In this document: positions 1-9,305 of the stretch, piece by piece
Numbering within the stretch: position 1 is the stretch's first letter
Layout: each line of letters begins with the position of its first letter
Source: Bacteroidota bacterium
Lineage (GTDB): Bacteria; Bacteroidota; Bacteroidia; NS11-12g; UBA955
Assembly: GCA_013205405.1 (NCBI GenBank)
Contig: JABMMZ010000096.1
Span: 1 to 32,868 of the forward strand
Direction of reading: 5' to 3'
DNA length: 32,868 bases
Position numbers and translations under genes: made by a program
Notes under the pieces: generated by a model
The model's database searches: none
What the model was told of the DNA's origin: nothing
The model's input: only the letters and a program-made list of their open reading frames with translations

Positions 1-79
1 CGGTAATGGTGGTGGTTTTAACAGAGACAGAAACAATGGCGGTGGCGGTAATGGTGGTGGATATAATAAAAGATATTAA
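1..79 (+). CDS. C-terminal end of a Gly/Asn/Arg-rich protein (partial)
   Basis: The window opens inside a reading frame that ends at TAA 77-79. The 25 visible codons are almost entirely Gly and Asn with scattered Arg, Phe and Tyr, and the protein ends in Tyr-Asn-Lys-Arg-Tyr. Such RGG-like low-complexity tails are typical of Bacteroidota RNA-binding proteins, either DEAD-box RNA helicases or small RRM proteins, but no folded domain is visible and the two cannot be told apart. A strong rho-independent terminator follows 27 bases later, which supports this being a real gene end. The start lies outside the window. Confidence 0.7.
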   Translation, partial: GNGGGFNRDRNNGGGGNGGGYNKRY

Positions 80-105
80 TCAGATTTACTAAAGTTTAAA
101 ACTTT

Positions 106-143
106 AAAAAAAAAGGAATTGAGAAATCAATTCCTTTTTTTTT
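106..143 (+). terminator. Rho-independent terminator of the Gly-rich gene
   Basis: An 8-bp perfect stem, GGAATTGA (115-122) and TCAATTCC (127-134), encloses a GAAA loop. It is flanked by an A-run upstream and nine T residues downstream. It lies just after the stop at 79. Confidence 0.9.
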
Positions 144-373
144 GCTCAATTTTTATTAATTGGTTATTACAGAGTAAATACTTCACTGAAATTATTGCAT
201 AGCGGTTTTTACAAAGTTCTCAGTGCCTAGTAGTTAGTAATTAGAATGTTTTAGTAATTAAGTTCTTTTATTGGAGTAATGTAATTTAATCGATTTTAAA
301 TAGACTTTAATTGAAACCCGTATCTTGAAATGAGTTTTGTTATGTTTAATTCATGAAACCTTATAATAATTAA
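144..373. other. Gene-free spacer, nothing recognised
   Basis: This AT-rich stretch lies between two terminators. Reading both strands gave only very short open frames, no RNA-gene-like structure and no clear promoter element. Confidence 0.6.
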
Positions 374-410
374 CAAAAAAAGCGAACAAGTAAACTTGTT
401 CGCTTTTTTT
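374..410 (-). terminator. Terminator downstream of the FKBP lipoprotein gene
   Basis: A stem of AGCGAACAAG (381-390) and CTTGTTCGCT (395-404) with a TAAA loop is flanked by an A-run and a T-run, so it could act in both directions. On the minus strand it begins about 15 bases after the stop of the FKBP gene, which is the only adjacent gene that needs it. Confidence 0.9.
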
Positions 411-425
411 TATGATAAATTAAAT

Positions 426-1130
426 TTATTGTTGAATGCTTACTATTTCAATTTGAAAAATTAGAGTTTGAAATGGCTCCATTATCATCATTGGTTGACC
501 ATTCATTGGATTCTGAACTTGTCGTCCTCTAATGCCATACGCTAAATTTGAGGGTATCACTACTTCATATTTAGAACCAACATTCATCATATTTAATGCT
601 TCAATAAAACCTGGTACAGCACCTCCATTTAGAGCAAATTTTCTTGGTTCTTTACCTTCATTAGAGTCAAAAATTTCACCGTTTACTAATTTTCCAGAAT
701 AATTAATTAAAATTGTATCAGAAATAGATGGTTTAATATCTGTGCCCTTAACTAATTCTTTGTACATTAAACCACTTGTAGTGGTTTTATATTTACTTTT
801 ATTTTTAGCAATAAATTCTTCCCCTTTTTTTCTGTTTTCACCATATTTGGCTTCAATTGTGTATTCGGTTAAAACGGTTCCCATTTTCTCACCACTTATT
901 TGTGCTGCACTGTCACCATTTTTCATTACAAATTCAGCAGCATGTTCAAATAATTTCCAATCCACTTCCTTAATCTTATTTTCGTGCATCATAGTCCCTA
1001 AATAAACTCCTAAGGCATAAGAAAAAGAATCTTTTTGCGTTTTCAGAGCTACCTTACCTGTACCTTTACTTTTGTTGTTGCAAGCAGACCATAAAATGAC
1101 TGCACTTGCTATTAATATATACTTTTTCAT
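426..1130 (-). CDS. FKBP-type peptidyl-prolyl cis-trans isomerase, lipoprotein
   Basis: The protein has 234 residues. It begins with a lipoprotein signal ending Trp-Ser-Ala-Cys17, so the mature protein should be lipid-anchored in the cell envelope. Residues about 30-110 are a helical FKBP N-terminal (FkpA-like dimerisation) segment. Residues about 120-232 are the FKBP catalytic domain, with the family features ILINYSGKLVNGEIFDSN, VPGFIEALNMM and a Leu-Ala-Tyr-Gly signature. Family knowledge: such proteins catalyse proline isomerisation and act as periplasmic chaperones. It lies 28 bases downstream of lon on the same strand but has its own promoter element and a terminator, so it can be expressed alone. 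The family is certain; the individual substrate set is unknown. Confidence 0.93.
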   Translation of the reverse strand: MKKYILIASAVILWSACNNKSKGTGKVALKTQKDSFSYALGVYLGTMMHENKIKEVDWKLFEHAAEFVMKNGDSAAQISGEKMGTVLTEYTIEAKYGENRKKGEEFIAKNKSKYKTTTSGLMYKELVKGTDIKPSISDTILINYSGKLVNGEIFDSNEGKEPRKFALNGGAVPGFIEALNMMNVGSKYEVVIPSNLAYGIRGRQVQNPMNGQPMMIMEPFQTLIFQIEIVSIQQ

Positions 1131-1144
1131 TTTTAAAATTGGGG

Positions 1145-1152
1145 CAAATGTA
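1145..1152 (-). promoter_or_regulatory. Bacteroidota -7 element (TACATTTG) for the FKBP gene
   Basis: A perfect match to the Bacteroidota housekeeping -7 consensus TAnnTTTG lies on the minus strand in the lon-FKBP gap, with 14 bases between it and the ATG at 1130. No well-spaced -33 TTG was seen. Confidence 0.5.
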
Positions 1153-1158
1153 ATTAAA

Positions 1159-3651
1159 TTATTTTTGCAAAATTTTATTTTCTGCGTCTGTTTTTATTTT
1201 TGTAAAATCAATAGCATGCTTTACTTTTTCTTCCATTAGGGCTAAATCCAAAACCTCTAACATATTTTTAACATAATAAAATTTTACACCTTTTAAATAT
1301 TGTGCTGGAATATCGTCTACATCTTTTTCATTCTCATGACACATGATAATTTCTTTAATTCCTGCACGTTTGGCAGCCAATATTTTTTCTTTTATCCCAC
1401 CTACTGGCAATACTCTTCCTCTTAAAGTAATTTCACCTGTCATAGCTAAAAATGGCTTTACTTTACGTTGGGTATATAATGATGCAAGGGAAGTTAGTAT
1501 TGTAATACCGGCACTCGGTCCATCTTTAGGAATTGCACCTGCTGGAAAGTGAATATGTGCATCGAAAGAATTAAATACATCGTAATCTAAATTTAAATAA
1601 TCGGAATTGGCTTTTAGAAAAGTCATTGCCGTAGTAGCACTTTCTTTCATTACATCACCTAATTTACCTGTTAGCGTAAGCGCACCTTTTCCTTTGGTTA
1701 ATGCACTTTCTACAAATAAAATACTTCCTCCTACTGGACTCCAAGCCAAACCTGTTACCACACCAGCCGTTTCATTATCTTGATAAATTTCTTTATCCAT
1801 TTTTTCAGCCCCCAATATTTTTTGTACCGTTTCTAAATTCAAATTGTTATTTATACTATCGCCTTTGGCTATATGCATAACGCTATTTCTAACCAATGAT
1901 GCAATTTTTTTCTCTAAATTTCTTACACCGCTTTCACGTGTATATTCTTCAATTATACTTTCTAAAACACTATCTGCCAATTTGAATTGAGGTGTTTTCA
2001 GTCCATGCATTTTACGTTGTTTAGGCACTAGGTATTTTTGAGCAATTTGAATTTTTTCTTCTAAAGTATAACCACTTATTTCTATTATTTCCATTCTATC
2101 CAGCAATGCAGGCTGAATGGTATCCAAAGAATTGGCAGTAGCAATAAACATAACTTTGCTTAAATCGTAATCTAATTCTAAATAATTATCATGAAAAGTA
2201 GTGTTTTGTTCTGGGTCTAATACCTCTAACAATGCTGAAGATGGATCGCCTCTAAAATCACTTGCTACTTTATCGATTTCGTCTAATACAAAAACAGGAT
2301 TACCTGATTTTACTTTTTTAAGATTTTGAATAATACGCCCTGGCATAGCGCCAATATATGTTTTTCTATGTCCACGTATTTCGCTCTCATCATGCAGTCC
2401 ACCTAATGATACACGTACATATTTTCTACCCAAAGCATTGGCAATACTTTTCCCTAAAGATGTTTTTCCAACACCCGGAGGTCCATATAAACAGATAATA
2501 GGGCTTTTTAAATCGCCTTTTAATTTTATAACAGCTAAATATTCAAGAATACGTTGTTTAATTTTTTCCAAGCCAAAATGATCAGCATCTAAAACTTTTA
2601 TAGCTTTATTTAAGTCTAAATTATCTTTTGTAAACTCGTTCCAAGGCAAATCTAACAAAGTTTGCGCATAGTTTAAACTTACAGAATAATCGGGACTAGC
2701 AGGATTGATACGCAATAATTTATCCAATTCTTTATTGAAAGCAATATGAGTATCCTTGCTCCACTTTTTCTTATTGCCACGCATTCTTAAATTTTCTATT
2801 TCTTTATCAGGACTTTCCTGACCTAATTCCTCGTGTATAGCTTTAATTTGCTGTTGTAAAAAGTATTCTCTTTGTTGTTTATCTAAATCTACTTTTACCT
2901 TACTTTGAATTTGGTCTTTCAATTTCAACAATTGATTTTCTTTAATCAAATGTTCAAAAACAATATTGGCACGGTCTTTCAGAGTTGGTGCATTTAATAT
3001 ATCTTGTTTTTCAGAAACAGATATATTTAAATTAGATGCAATAAAACTTACTAAAAAATTATCGCTATCAATATTGCGCATGGCAAAGCTAGCTTCGCTT
3101 GGTAAGTTAGGCGAAAGATCTATATTTTCTGTAGCCGTGTCTTTTATATTACTAATAAGGGCTTTAAGCTCTTTATCATGTTTTTCTTCAATAATTTCTA
3201 CTGCACTAACTGTAGCGCGAATATATGGTTCGTTAGAAATTTGCTCGCCTAATACAATTTTACGTTTACCCTGAATTATTGCAGTGGTATTGCCATCGGG
3301 CATTCTCAAAATTTTTATTATTTGAGCCATGGTACCAATCGTATTTAAATCTGATATGCCAGGTTCTTCGGTATCTGGATTCTTTTGAGCAAAAACACCT
3401 ATTATTTTGTCACCTTTATTGGCATCTTTTATCAGTTTTATCGATTTATCTCTGCCAACAGTAATAGGAAATACTACACCAGGAAATAAAACAGTGTTTC
3501 TAATCGGTAATATTGGCAGACTTTCTGGTACTACTTGCTTATTACTTTCTTTCTCTTCTTGCTGAGAAAACAAAGGAAATAAATCACCTCCTTCCGCATC
3601 ATCGCCTTCTCCTCTGCTTTGTAAAAAGCCTTTTTTATTAAATTCCATCAT
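1159..3651 (-). CDS. lon: Lon ATP-dependent protease (endopeptidase La)
   Basis: The protein has 830 residues, close to the usual LonA length plus a slightly longer acidic N-terminus. The substrate-binding LON domain spans about 45-245, followed by a coiled helical region. The AAA+ module has Walker A GPPGVGKTS (390-398) and Walker B VFVLDEID (453-460). The C-terminal protease domain has the Ser-Lys dyad Ser713 (in PKDGPSAG) and Lys756 (in GGIKEK). Family role: it is a cytosolic hexamer that degrades damaged and regulatory proteins. Two adjacent ATG codons (3651 and 3648) could start translation. It is transcribed divergently from dprA, with a 146-base gap between their start codons. All catalytic residues are present and nothing is broken. 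Confidence 0.98.
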   Translation of the reverse strand: MMEFNKKGFLQSRGEGDDAEGGDLFPLFSQQEEKESNKQVVPESLPILPIRNTVLFPGVVFPITVGRDKSIKLIKDANKGDKIIGVFAQKNPDTEEPGISDLNTIGTMAQIIKILRMPDGNTTAIIQGKRKIVLGEQISNEPYIRATVSAVEIIEEKHDKELKALISNIKDTATENIDLSPNLPSEASFAMRNIDSDNFLVSFIASNLNISVSEKQDILNAPTLKDRANIVFEHLIKENQLLKLKDQIQSKVKVDLDKQQREYFLQQQIKAIHEELGQESPDKEIENLRMRGNKKKWSKDTHIAFNKELDKLLRINPASPDYSVSLNYAQTLLDLPWNEFTKDNLDLNKAIKVLDADHFGLEKIKQRILEYLAVIKLKGDLKSPIICLYGPPGVGKTSLGKSIANALGRKYVRVSLGGLHDESEIRGHRKTYIGAMPGRIIQNLKKVKSGNPVFVLDEIDKVASDFRGDPSSALLEVLDPEQNTTFHDNYLELDYDLSKVMFIATANSLDTIQPALLDRMEIIEISGYTLEEKIQIAQKYLVPKQRKMHGLKTPQFKLADSVLESIIEEYTRESGVRNLEKKIASLVRNSVMHIAKGDSINNNLNLETVQKILGAEKMDKEIYQDNETAGVVTGLAWSPVGGSILFVESALTKGKGALTLTGKLGDVMKESATTAMTFLKANSDYLNLDYDVFNSFDAHIHFPAGAIPKDGPSAGITILTSLASLYTQRKVKPFLAMTGEITLRGRVLPVGGIKEKILAAKRAGIKEIIMCHENEKDVDDIPAQYLKGVKFYYVKNMLEVLDLALMEEKVKHAIDFTKIKTDAENKILQK

Positions 3652-3772
3652 ATAAGGTTAAGAATATTTTTCAATAGTTGTGCCAATTTAAAAGTAATGA
3701 CATTTTGCGTATAAAAATAATTCAATATTTTTTAAAAATATCTGAAAATAAATATTCAAAGATTTTTTTATG

Positions 3773-3780
3773 TAATTTTG
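3773..3780 (+). promoter_or_regulatory. Bacteroidota -7 element (TAATTTTG) for dprA
   Basis: A perfect TAnnTTTG match ends 17 bases before the ATG at 3798. It supports that start over the upstream in-frame ATG at 3678, which would lie on the far side of the promoter. Confidence 0.55.
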
Positions 3781-3797
3781 AAATTGAAATTAATATC

Positions 3798-4898
3798 ATG
3801 CATTCCGAACTTATATATCAAATAGCACTTACAAAAATATCAGGTGTTGGCGATATTTCTGCTAAAAATTTAATTAGCTATTGTGGAAGTGCAGAAGAAG
3901 TATTTAAAGTAAAAAAAACATTTTTAGAAAAAATTCCAGGTATTGGAAAAATTACTGCAGAAAGCATCAAACATTTTAATAATTTTAATGTAATTGAAAA
4001 AGAAATTAAAATTTTAGAGAAACATAAAATTACGCCTCTTTATTATTTAAACGAAGCCTACCCTTTTAGATTGAAAAATTGCGAAGACTCCCCTATTATG
4101 TTATACTATAAAGGCAATTCAAACTTAAATCAACAGCGTATTATTTCCATTGTAGGCACTAGAAACGCTACCGTATATGGCAAACAATTTACCGAACAAT
4201 TATGCGAAGCATTATCACCTTACAATGTTTTAATTATAAGTGGATTAGCTAGTGGTACTGATACCAATGCTCATAAGTTTTGTTTGAAAAATAGTGTTGA
4301 AACAGTAGGCGTTTTAGCCCATGGCTTGCATACAATTTACCCTGCTGCTAATAGAAATTTAGCAATTGAAATGCTTGGTAAAGGTGGTTTGTTAACTGAA
4401 TTTGCTTATGACACACCTGGTATGAAAGAAAATTTTCCGAAGCGAAATAGGATAGTTGCCGGCATGTCAGATGCTTTAATAATAATAGAAAGTGGCAAAA
4501 AAGGCGGAAGTCTAATTTCTGCAGAAATTGCAAATAGTTATAACAAAGATGTATATGCACTGCCCGGCAGATATACCGATACTTGGAGTATTGGCTGCAA
4601 TAATTTAATACAACAAAACAAAGCCGCTATTATTGACAGCATAGACCAATTAATTTTTAATTTAGGCTATAATGACACTAAAAAAATAAATAAAGACAGC
4701 CAATTAAAACTGCTTGAAAACTTAAGCGAATCTGAATTGGTAGTTACTAATATTTTAAAAAATGGTGAAAAAGGAATTGATGATTTACATTTTGAAACCA
4801 AAATAAACATTAGTCAATTAGCATTTATTTTACTTGATTTAGAATTTAAAAATATTGTTTATAGCCTTCCTGGAAAAATGTATGGTATTCACCAATAA
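3798..4898 (+). CDS. dprA: DNA-processing protein DprA (Smf)
   Basis: The protein has 366 residues from the chosen ATG. The frame is open from 3678, but the extra 40 residues are not family-like and a promoter element sits inside them. Residues about 1-65 are a helix-hairpin-helix region. Residues about 80-290 are the Rossmann-like DprA domain with IVGTRNAT (118-125), SGLASGTD (148-155) and FPKRNRIVAG (213-222). Residues about 305-366 form a winged-helix tail. Family role: it binds incoming single-stranded DNA in the cytoplasm and loads RecA during natural transformation. It stands alone, divergent from lon and convergent with the barrel protein. Intact DprA suggests, but does not prove, competence. 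Confidence 0.95.
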   Translation: MHSELIYQIALTKISGVGDISAKNLISYCGSAEEVFKVKKTFLEKIPGIGKITAESIKHFNNFNVIEKEIKILEKHKITPLYYLNEAYPFRLKNCEDSPIMLYYKGNSNLNQQRIISIVGTRNATVYGKQFTEQLCEALSPYNVLIISGLASGTDTNAHKFCLKNSVETVGVLAHGLHTIYPAANRNLAIEMLGKGGLLTEFAYDTPGMKENFPKRNRIVAGMSDALIIIESGKKGGSLISAEIANSYNKDVYALPGRYTDTWSIGCNNLIQQNKAAIIDSIDQLIFNLGYNDTKKINKDSQLKLLENLSESELVVTNILKNGEKGIDDLHFETKINISQLAFILLDLEFKNIVYSLPGKMYGIHQ

Positions 4899-4910
4899 GA
4901 GCAAAAGAAA

Positions 4911-7766
4911 CTAAGGTTTTGCAGGATCTTTTTGCATTTTATCGGCAGCTGCCTTTGCTTTAAAATACTTTATTGAATAAGAGAAATTTAACATAAAATA
5001 ACGCTGTAAAATATTAGATTTTACATCTTCGTAATAAGTTTCTGTTGTATTTCTATTAATACTGGTATTCTGTTGTAATAAATCAAAAACAACTAACCTT
5101 ACTTCAGCTTGTTTATCTTTTAAAAATTTATATCCTAAACCTGCATTCCACAGAAAAAAGTTGGTATTTATAGATGAGGATAAACCTTGATTTATTTGAT
5201 GGGTTATATCGGTTTGAATAACCAATCCTTTCCAAGGCATAGTTTGAATTTTGAATTTAGAAACTTGATTGAAAAAAGTGCTATTCAATTGTGTTTGCAA
5301 AGAATTTGAAATAACACTAAATGCAGAATTTGAAGATATTGTAAAATCTAAATCCTTGCTAATATTACTTGCCAAGGTAACCCCAGCACCCGCATTGCTG
5401 TTGTTAGAATAATTTAATACATTATTAATATAACTAGGCGTGCGGGTTGTATTACCGTATATATTTACATTGATATTTGACTTTATTTTTTTAACAACAA
5501 AGCTATAATTATGATAAGTCCGCAGTGCATAATATCCATTCAAATTAATGGGTTTGGATAATTGAGAGCCACGACCTACAAAAATATTACCTAACATAGA
5601 ATCTACTTGAAAAATATAAGTGCTATTGGCTATAAAATTTTGATTAGAACTGCCTCCAATCATTCCAAAATAAGTGGTATTTTTTTTAGTATTAGTGCTT
5701 GTATATCTAATGTTTAAAAAATTACTAAAATCCTGTTTCAAACTTTTATTACCTGAGCTTAATTGAAGCGGATTGTTATTATTTATAATATCCTGCAGTT
5801 GATCAATACTAGGCGCATTATTACTGCTTCTATAGTACAAACGAATGTTTTTTGATTGAGAAAATTTGTATTGAACCATAGCAGATGGCAAAAGACTGTA
5901 AAAAGTTCTAGTGGTATCAAACTTTACTGGGAAACTTCTATTGACATTTAATTGTGCTATTTGAAAATTTGCGCCAACATTGAAGTTTAGTTTTTCTTGT
6001 TTAAAAGAGTATGTAATTCCTGCTCCATTCGCTAAATATTGACTTTTAAAAGTATTAGAAAGCGATGAGTCTAATTTATTAAACTTACCTTCTAATGGCA
6101 AATATTTGTTTATTTTTCTATCCGAATTGTTCAGATTAAAATTATTTGTGTAATTAAATAGCAATTGCGATTTTTTACTAATTGGTTCGGTATAAGTAAT
6201 ATTTGAATTGGCAGAAAAACCGTCTTTTTCTAAATTCACCATTTGATTTAAAGTATCATTACTTAATGAATCAAGATAATTATTCTTAGAAAAAGTAGTG
6301 TTTTCATTACTATTCATATTCATACTAGGCGTAGTATTGATTGACAATGTACGTCCACGTTTTCTATACATGTGCCTATACAATATAGTTGAGCTAAAAT
6401 TATAGCCATTCTGCATTCCATTATAAATACTGTTCAAGCCACTTAATTCTGAGCCTGCTTGCCTATTTACACCTACTGTATTTTGTTTAGAATTATTATT
6501 TTGAAAAGATAATTTAGGTTGAAATAGAAGTGAATTAAAAGTATCAATTTGCCAATCAATTTTAAAATTCATTCTATGATTGGTATTCTTGGTATTGGTG
6601 TTAGAATTTTCATTATACAATAAACCGGTAGATTGTTTGGTAATATAAGTTCTAAATGAAGTATTGACAGTATTTGTGTTGGAGTAGTTAAAGAAATAAC
6701 TAGCCGCAAAATCTACTTTTTTCCACTTATTGGCATAATTCAAACCAAAAGCTTGTGTTGTTGCAATTCCGTTTCTGTTATTTACTAAAAAATTCTCATT
6801 GGGATTTTGAGGAAATCCGCCTCCGCCCCTTTGCGCACTCCCACCCGGACGCATACCGCCACCTCCCATGCCACCTTGTGTATTACCTTGAGTACTCATA
6901 ACACCAAGTAAATCGTCTGCAGAAAAATTTTGTTCATTCACATTATTTGAATTAAGTAAGAAGGAAATTTTTCTATTATTTTTAAAAAAATTAATACTAG
7001 TTCCTGCTCTATACTTTTCATCAAGTCCATAACCAGCATAGGTTTTACCAAAAATGCCATTTTTAAATTGTTGTTTTGTTATAATATTTATGGTTTTAGA
7101 TGTATTTCCATCATCAAATCCTGTAAACTGTGTTTGTGCACTTTTTTGGTCAAAAACCTGCACTTTGTCAATCATATCAGCAGGAATATTTTTAAGCACT
7201 GCACTTGGATCTTCCCCAAAAAAAGGTTTGCCATCCACTAACACTTGTTTTACATCTTCGCCTTGCGCTTGCACTTTGCCATTCGATGTATTTACACCAG
7301 GCATTTTAGTTAACAAATCTTCGGCTGTAGCATCTGGGTTAGTTTTAAAAGCACTAGACTTAAACTCAGAAGTGTCACCATTTTGTATACTTATAGGGGC
7401 TTTAGCTATTACATTTGCACTTGATATTTGAAGCGCTTTGGTTTCTAAGTTTATATTTAAAAACTTTTTACCAGCAGTATCTTTTATTGAAATAATTTCG
7501 AAATAATTTTCGAATTCTTTTGATTTTATACTTAACAAATATTTCCCAATATTAAGTTTTAAAAACTTAAAAAAACCTTTACTATTTTCAGTTACAGAAA
7601 CTGTTTGGATAATTGAAGAATCGGAAATATTTAGTAGTTTAACATCTATAACCTCAAAAATGCTATTAACAGGCGGGGTTAACTTGCCGAATAAATTAAA
7701 GTTTTGAGCATTTAAAAATAAATTAAACACTGTGAAAATTGACGCCAAGAAAAGAATTTTTTTCAT
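4911..7766 (-). CDS. TonB-dependent-receptor-like outer membrane beta-barrel protein
   Basis: The protein has 951 residues. Residues 1-20 are a signal peptide ending Asn-Ala before Gln21. Residues about 22-110 are a carboxypeptidase-regulatory-like beta-sandwich. Residues about 120-230 are a plug domain (ATAEDLLTKMPGV, VLVDGKPFFGEDP, ITK motifs). The remainder is a large beta-barrel of the OMP_b-brl_3 type, with many Asn/Ser/Thr-rich alternating strands. A low-complexity Gly/Met/Arg-rich stretch occupies about residues 294-317 and is probably an exposed loop. Family knowledge: these are outer-membrane transporters or relatives of SusC. No SusD partner is adjacent and the substrate is unknown. 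The stop lies only 12 bases from the end of dprA (convergent). Confidence 0.9.
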   Translation of the reverse strand: MKKILFLASIFTVFNLFLNAQNFNLFGKLTPPVNSIFEVIDVKLLNISDSSIIQTVSVTENSKGFFKFLKLNIGKYLLSIKSKEFENYFEIISIKDTAGKKFLNINLETKALQISSANVIAKAPISIQNGDTSEFKSSAFKTNPDATAEDLLTKMPGVNTSNGKVQAQGEDVKQVLVDGKPFFGEDPSAVLKNIPADMIDKVQVFDQKSAQTQFTGFDDGNTSKTINIITKQQFKNGIFGKTYAGYGLDEKYRAGTSINFFKNNRKISFLLNSNNVNEQNFSADDLLGVMSTQGNTQGGMGGGGMRPGGSAQRGGGGFPQNPNENFLVNNRNGIATTQAFGLNYANKWKKVDFAASYFFNYSNTNTVNTSFRTYITKQSTGLLYNENSNTNTKNTNHRMNFKIDWQIDTFNSLLFQPKLSFQNNNSKQNTVGVNRQAGSELSGLNSIYNGMQNGYNFSSTILYRHMYRKRGRTLSINTTPSMNMNSNENTTFSKNNYLDSLSNDTLNQMVNLEKDGFSANSNITYTEPISKKSQLLFNYTNNFNLNNSDRKINKYLPLEGKFNKLDSSLSNTFKSQYLANGAGITYSFKQEKLNFNVGANFQIAQLNVNRSFPVKFDTTRTFYSLLPSAMVQYKFSQSKNIRLYYRSSNNAPSIDQLQDIINNNNPLQLSSGNKSLKQDFSNFLNIRYTSTNTKKNTTYFGMIGGSSNQNFIANSTYIFQVDSMLGNIFVGRGSQLSKPINLNGYYALRTYHNYSFVVKKIKSNINVNIYGNTTRTPSYINNVLNYSNNSNAGAGVTLASNISKDLDFTISSNSAFSVISNSLQTQLNSTFFNQVSKFKIQTMPWKGLVIQTDITHQINQGLSSSINTNFFLWNAGLGYKFLKDKQAEVRLVVFDLLQQNTSINRNTTETYYEDVKSNILQRYFMLNFSYSIKYFKAKAAADKMQKDPAKP

Positions 7767-7837
7767 TAGAAAATGGAATGCAAAGTAAGTGTAATTTTGT
7801 TACATGAACTTCATTTTAAACGATTTTATGCTGCTTT

Positions 7838-8296
7838 TTAACTTAAACTAATTATTTGATGTTTAGTTTGATTAAACTCGAATGTATCTTTTAGTCTTTT
7901 ACCTAACATAGCAACTGCAATTGGTGACAGTGGTGATAGCACCATAATATCAAAATCTAAAACCTTAATTCTGCCTATACCACAAGCTATAAAATAGACT
8001 GTAGTTTTTGTTTGTACTAATGCTCCTAATGAAACAATTTTATTTTCGAAATTGTGATTGATTTTTTCTAATTTTTCGAAATCTTTTTTTGCCTCTACCA
8101 ATTGTTTGGCATACATATCTCTGTTTAAATGTCCCATTGCTCGGCCCGTTTCAAACTTATCGCCAGCGCTGCTTTTATCTTCACTTTTTGTAGATTCTTG
8201 CGCACTATTCATAGCCTTTTCAGAATTACTCATACGCTCTTGTAAAATTAACTTACAAGCTTCTAAAACACTTTTTTTATTAATTAAATAATTCAT
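7838..8296 (-). CDS. GreA/GreB C-terminal-domain-like protein (often misnamed 3-oxoacyl-ACP synthase)
   Basis: The protein has 152 residues. The N-terminal half is a helical hairpin carrying SSAGDKFETGRAM, a hallmark of a Bacteroidota-specific small family. The C-terminal half (about 85-150) resembles the FKBP-like domain of the transcript-cleavage factors GreA and GreB. Family members are frequently labelled 3-oxoacyl-ACP synthase in databases, but no ketosynthase fold or Cys-His-His triad is present, and 152 residues is far too short for one. It is probably cytoplasmic. A role at RNA polymerase is inferred from fold resemblance only. It sits alone between the barrel gene and the transketolase operon. 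Confidence 0.75.
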   Translation of the reverse strand: MNYLINKKSVLEACKLILQERMSNSEKAMNSAQESTKSEDKSSAGDKFETGRAMGHLNRDMYAKQLVEAKKDFEKLEKINHNFENKIVSLGALVQTKTTVYFIACGIGRIKVLDFDIMVLSPLSPIAVAMLGKRLKDTFEFNQTKHQIISLS

Positions 8297-8351
8297 ATTT
8301 ATTCGCTTATCTAATTCTCAAAATAAATAATTAAAAAACAGAACTATAGTA

Positions 8352-9305
8352 CTATTTCCTGGCTAAAACGCGCTCCACAGCATTCATAACATCAATAACA
8401 TCTAGTCCATATTTTGCCATTAATTGGTCTGGTGTTCCGCTTTCGCCAAAAGTATCATTTACGCCTACCATTTCAACTGGTGTTGGTAAATTTCTTGCCA
8501 ACAATTGACAAATACTATCTCCTAATCCACCATTCATCATGTGCTCTTCAGCTGTTACCACACATTTTGTTTTGCATACACTATTTAAAACAACTGTATC
8601 ATCTAATGGTTTAATTGTATGAATATTTATTACTTCTGCACTTATTCCTTTTTCTGCTAATGACTGCGCTGCCTGTATGCTTTTCCATACCAAATGACCT
8701 GTACAAAATATTGAAACATCAGTACCTTCGTAAATAGTAACGGCTTTCCCTATTTCAAAAACTTGATCTGTTGCTGTAAAAATAGGCACTTTAGGTCTAC
8801 CAAAACGCAAGTAACATGGCCCTTCATAATTGGCTATTGCTATAGTAGCTGCCTTAGTTTGGTTATAATCGCATGGATTAATAACTACCATCCCAGGCAA
8901 CATTTTCATTAAACCTAAATCTTCTAATATTTGGTGAGTTGCACCATCTTCACCTAATGTTACCCCAGCATGCGAAGCACATATTTTAACATTTTTACCA
9001 CTGTAAGCTATGCTTTGACGTATTTGATCGTACACTCTACCTGTGCTAAAATTGGCAAATGTACCTGTAAAAGGTATTTTACCTGATGTAGCTAATCCAG
9101 CGGCTACGCCCATCATATTGGCTTCTGCTATACCCATTTGGTAAAAACGGGTTGGAAATTCTTTTTTAAAGGCATCCATTTTCAATGAGCCTGTCAAATC
9201 AGCACAAAGTGCCACAATATCCGAATTTTGTTTGCCAGCCTCAAGTAAGCCAGCGCCAAAGCCTGATCGGGTATCGTTGTTTCCTAGTATTTCTATTGAT
9301 TGCAT
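8352..9305 (-). CDS. Transketolase, C-terminal subunit
   Basis: The protein has 317 residues and corresponds to the pyrimidine-binding and C-terminal domains of transketolase. Visible features are the MGIAEANMMGVAAGLA helix, the thiamine-proximal phenylalanine-containing TFANFSTGRVYDQIRQS region, HAGVTLGEDGATHQ, and a C-terminal domain with VTAEEHMMNGGLG. Together with the N-terminal half encoded upstream it should form a thiamine-diphosphate enzyme that moves two-carbon units in the non-oxidative pentose phosphate pathway. Its ATG shares one base with the stop codon of the preceding VWA gene (TAATG at 9303-9307), so the two are probably translationally coupled. A paralogous role such as sugar-precursor synthesis cannot be excluded. 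Confidence 0.93.
   Translation of the reverse strand: MQSIEILGNNDTRSGFGAGLLEAGKQNSDIVALCADLTGSLKMDAFKKEFPTRFYQMGIAEANMMGVAAGLATSGKIPFTGTFANFSTGRVYDQIRQSIAYSGKNVKICASHAGVTLGEDGATHQILEDLGLMKMLPGMVVINPCDYNQTKAATIAIANYEGPCYLRFGRPKVPIFTATDQVFEIGKAVTIYEGTDVSIFCTGHLVWKSIQAAQSLAEKGISAEVINIHTIKPLDDTVVLNSVCKTKCVVTAEEHMMNGGLGDSICQLLARNLPTPVEMVGVNDTFGESGTPDQLMAKYGLDVIDVMNAVERVLARK

Noticed and set aside
3671-3686. Sigma-54-like promoter upstream of lon (TTGGCAC-N5-TTGA on the minus strand)
   Set aside because: The -24 GG is present with correct spacing but the -12 GC is GA, an invariant position. With a single near match and no enhancer-binding protein nearby, it is most likely chance.
3678-3797. 40-residue N-terminal extension of DprA
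   Set aside because: The residues are Lys/Ile/Asn-rich without family similarity and a -7 element lies within them, so the start at 3798 is better.
4901-4922. Terminator hairpin between dprA and the barrel gene (GCAAAA/TTTTGC)
   Set aside because: The stem is only six weak pairs, has no T-tract and overlaps the end of the barrel coding sequence.
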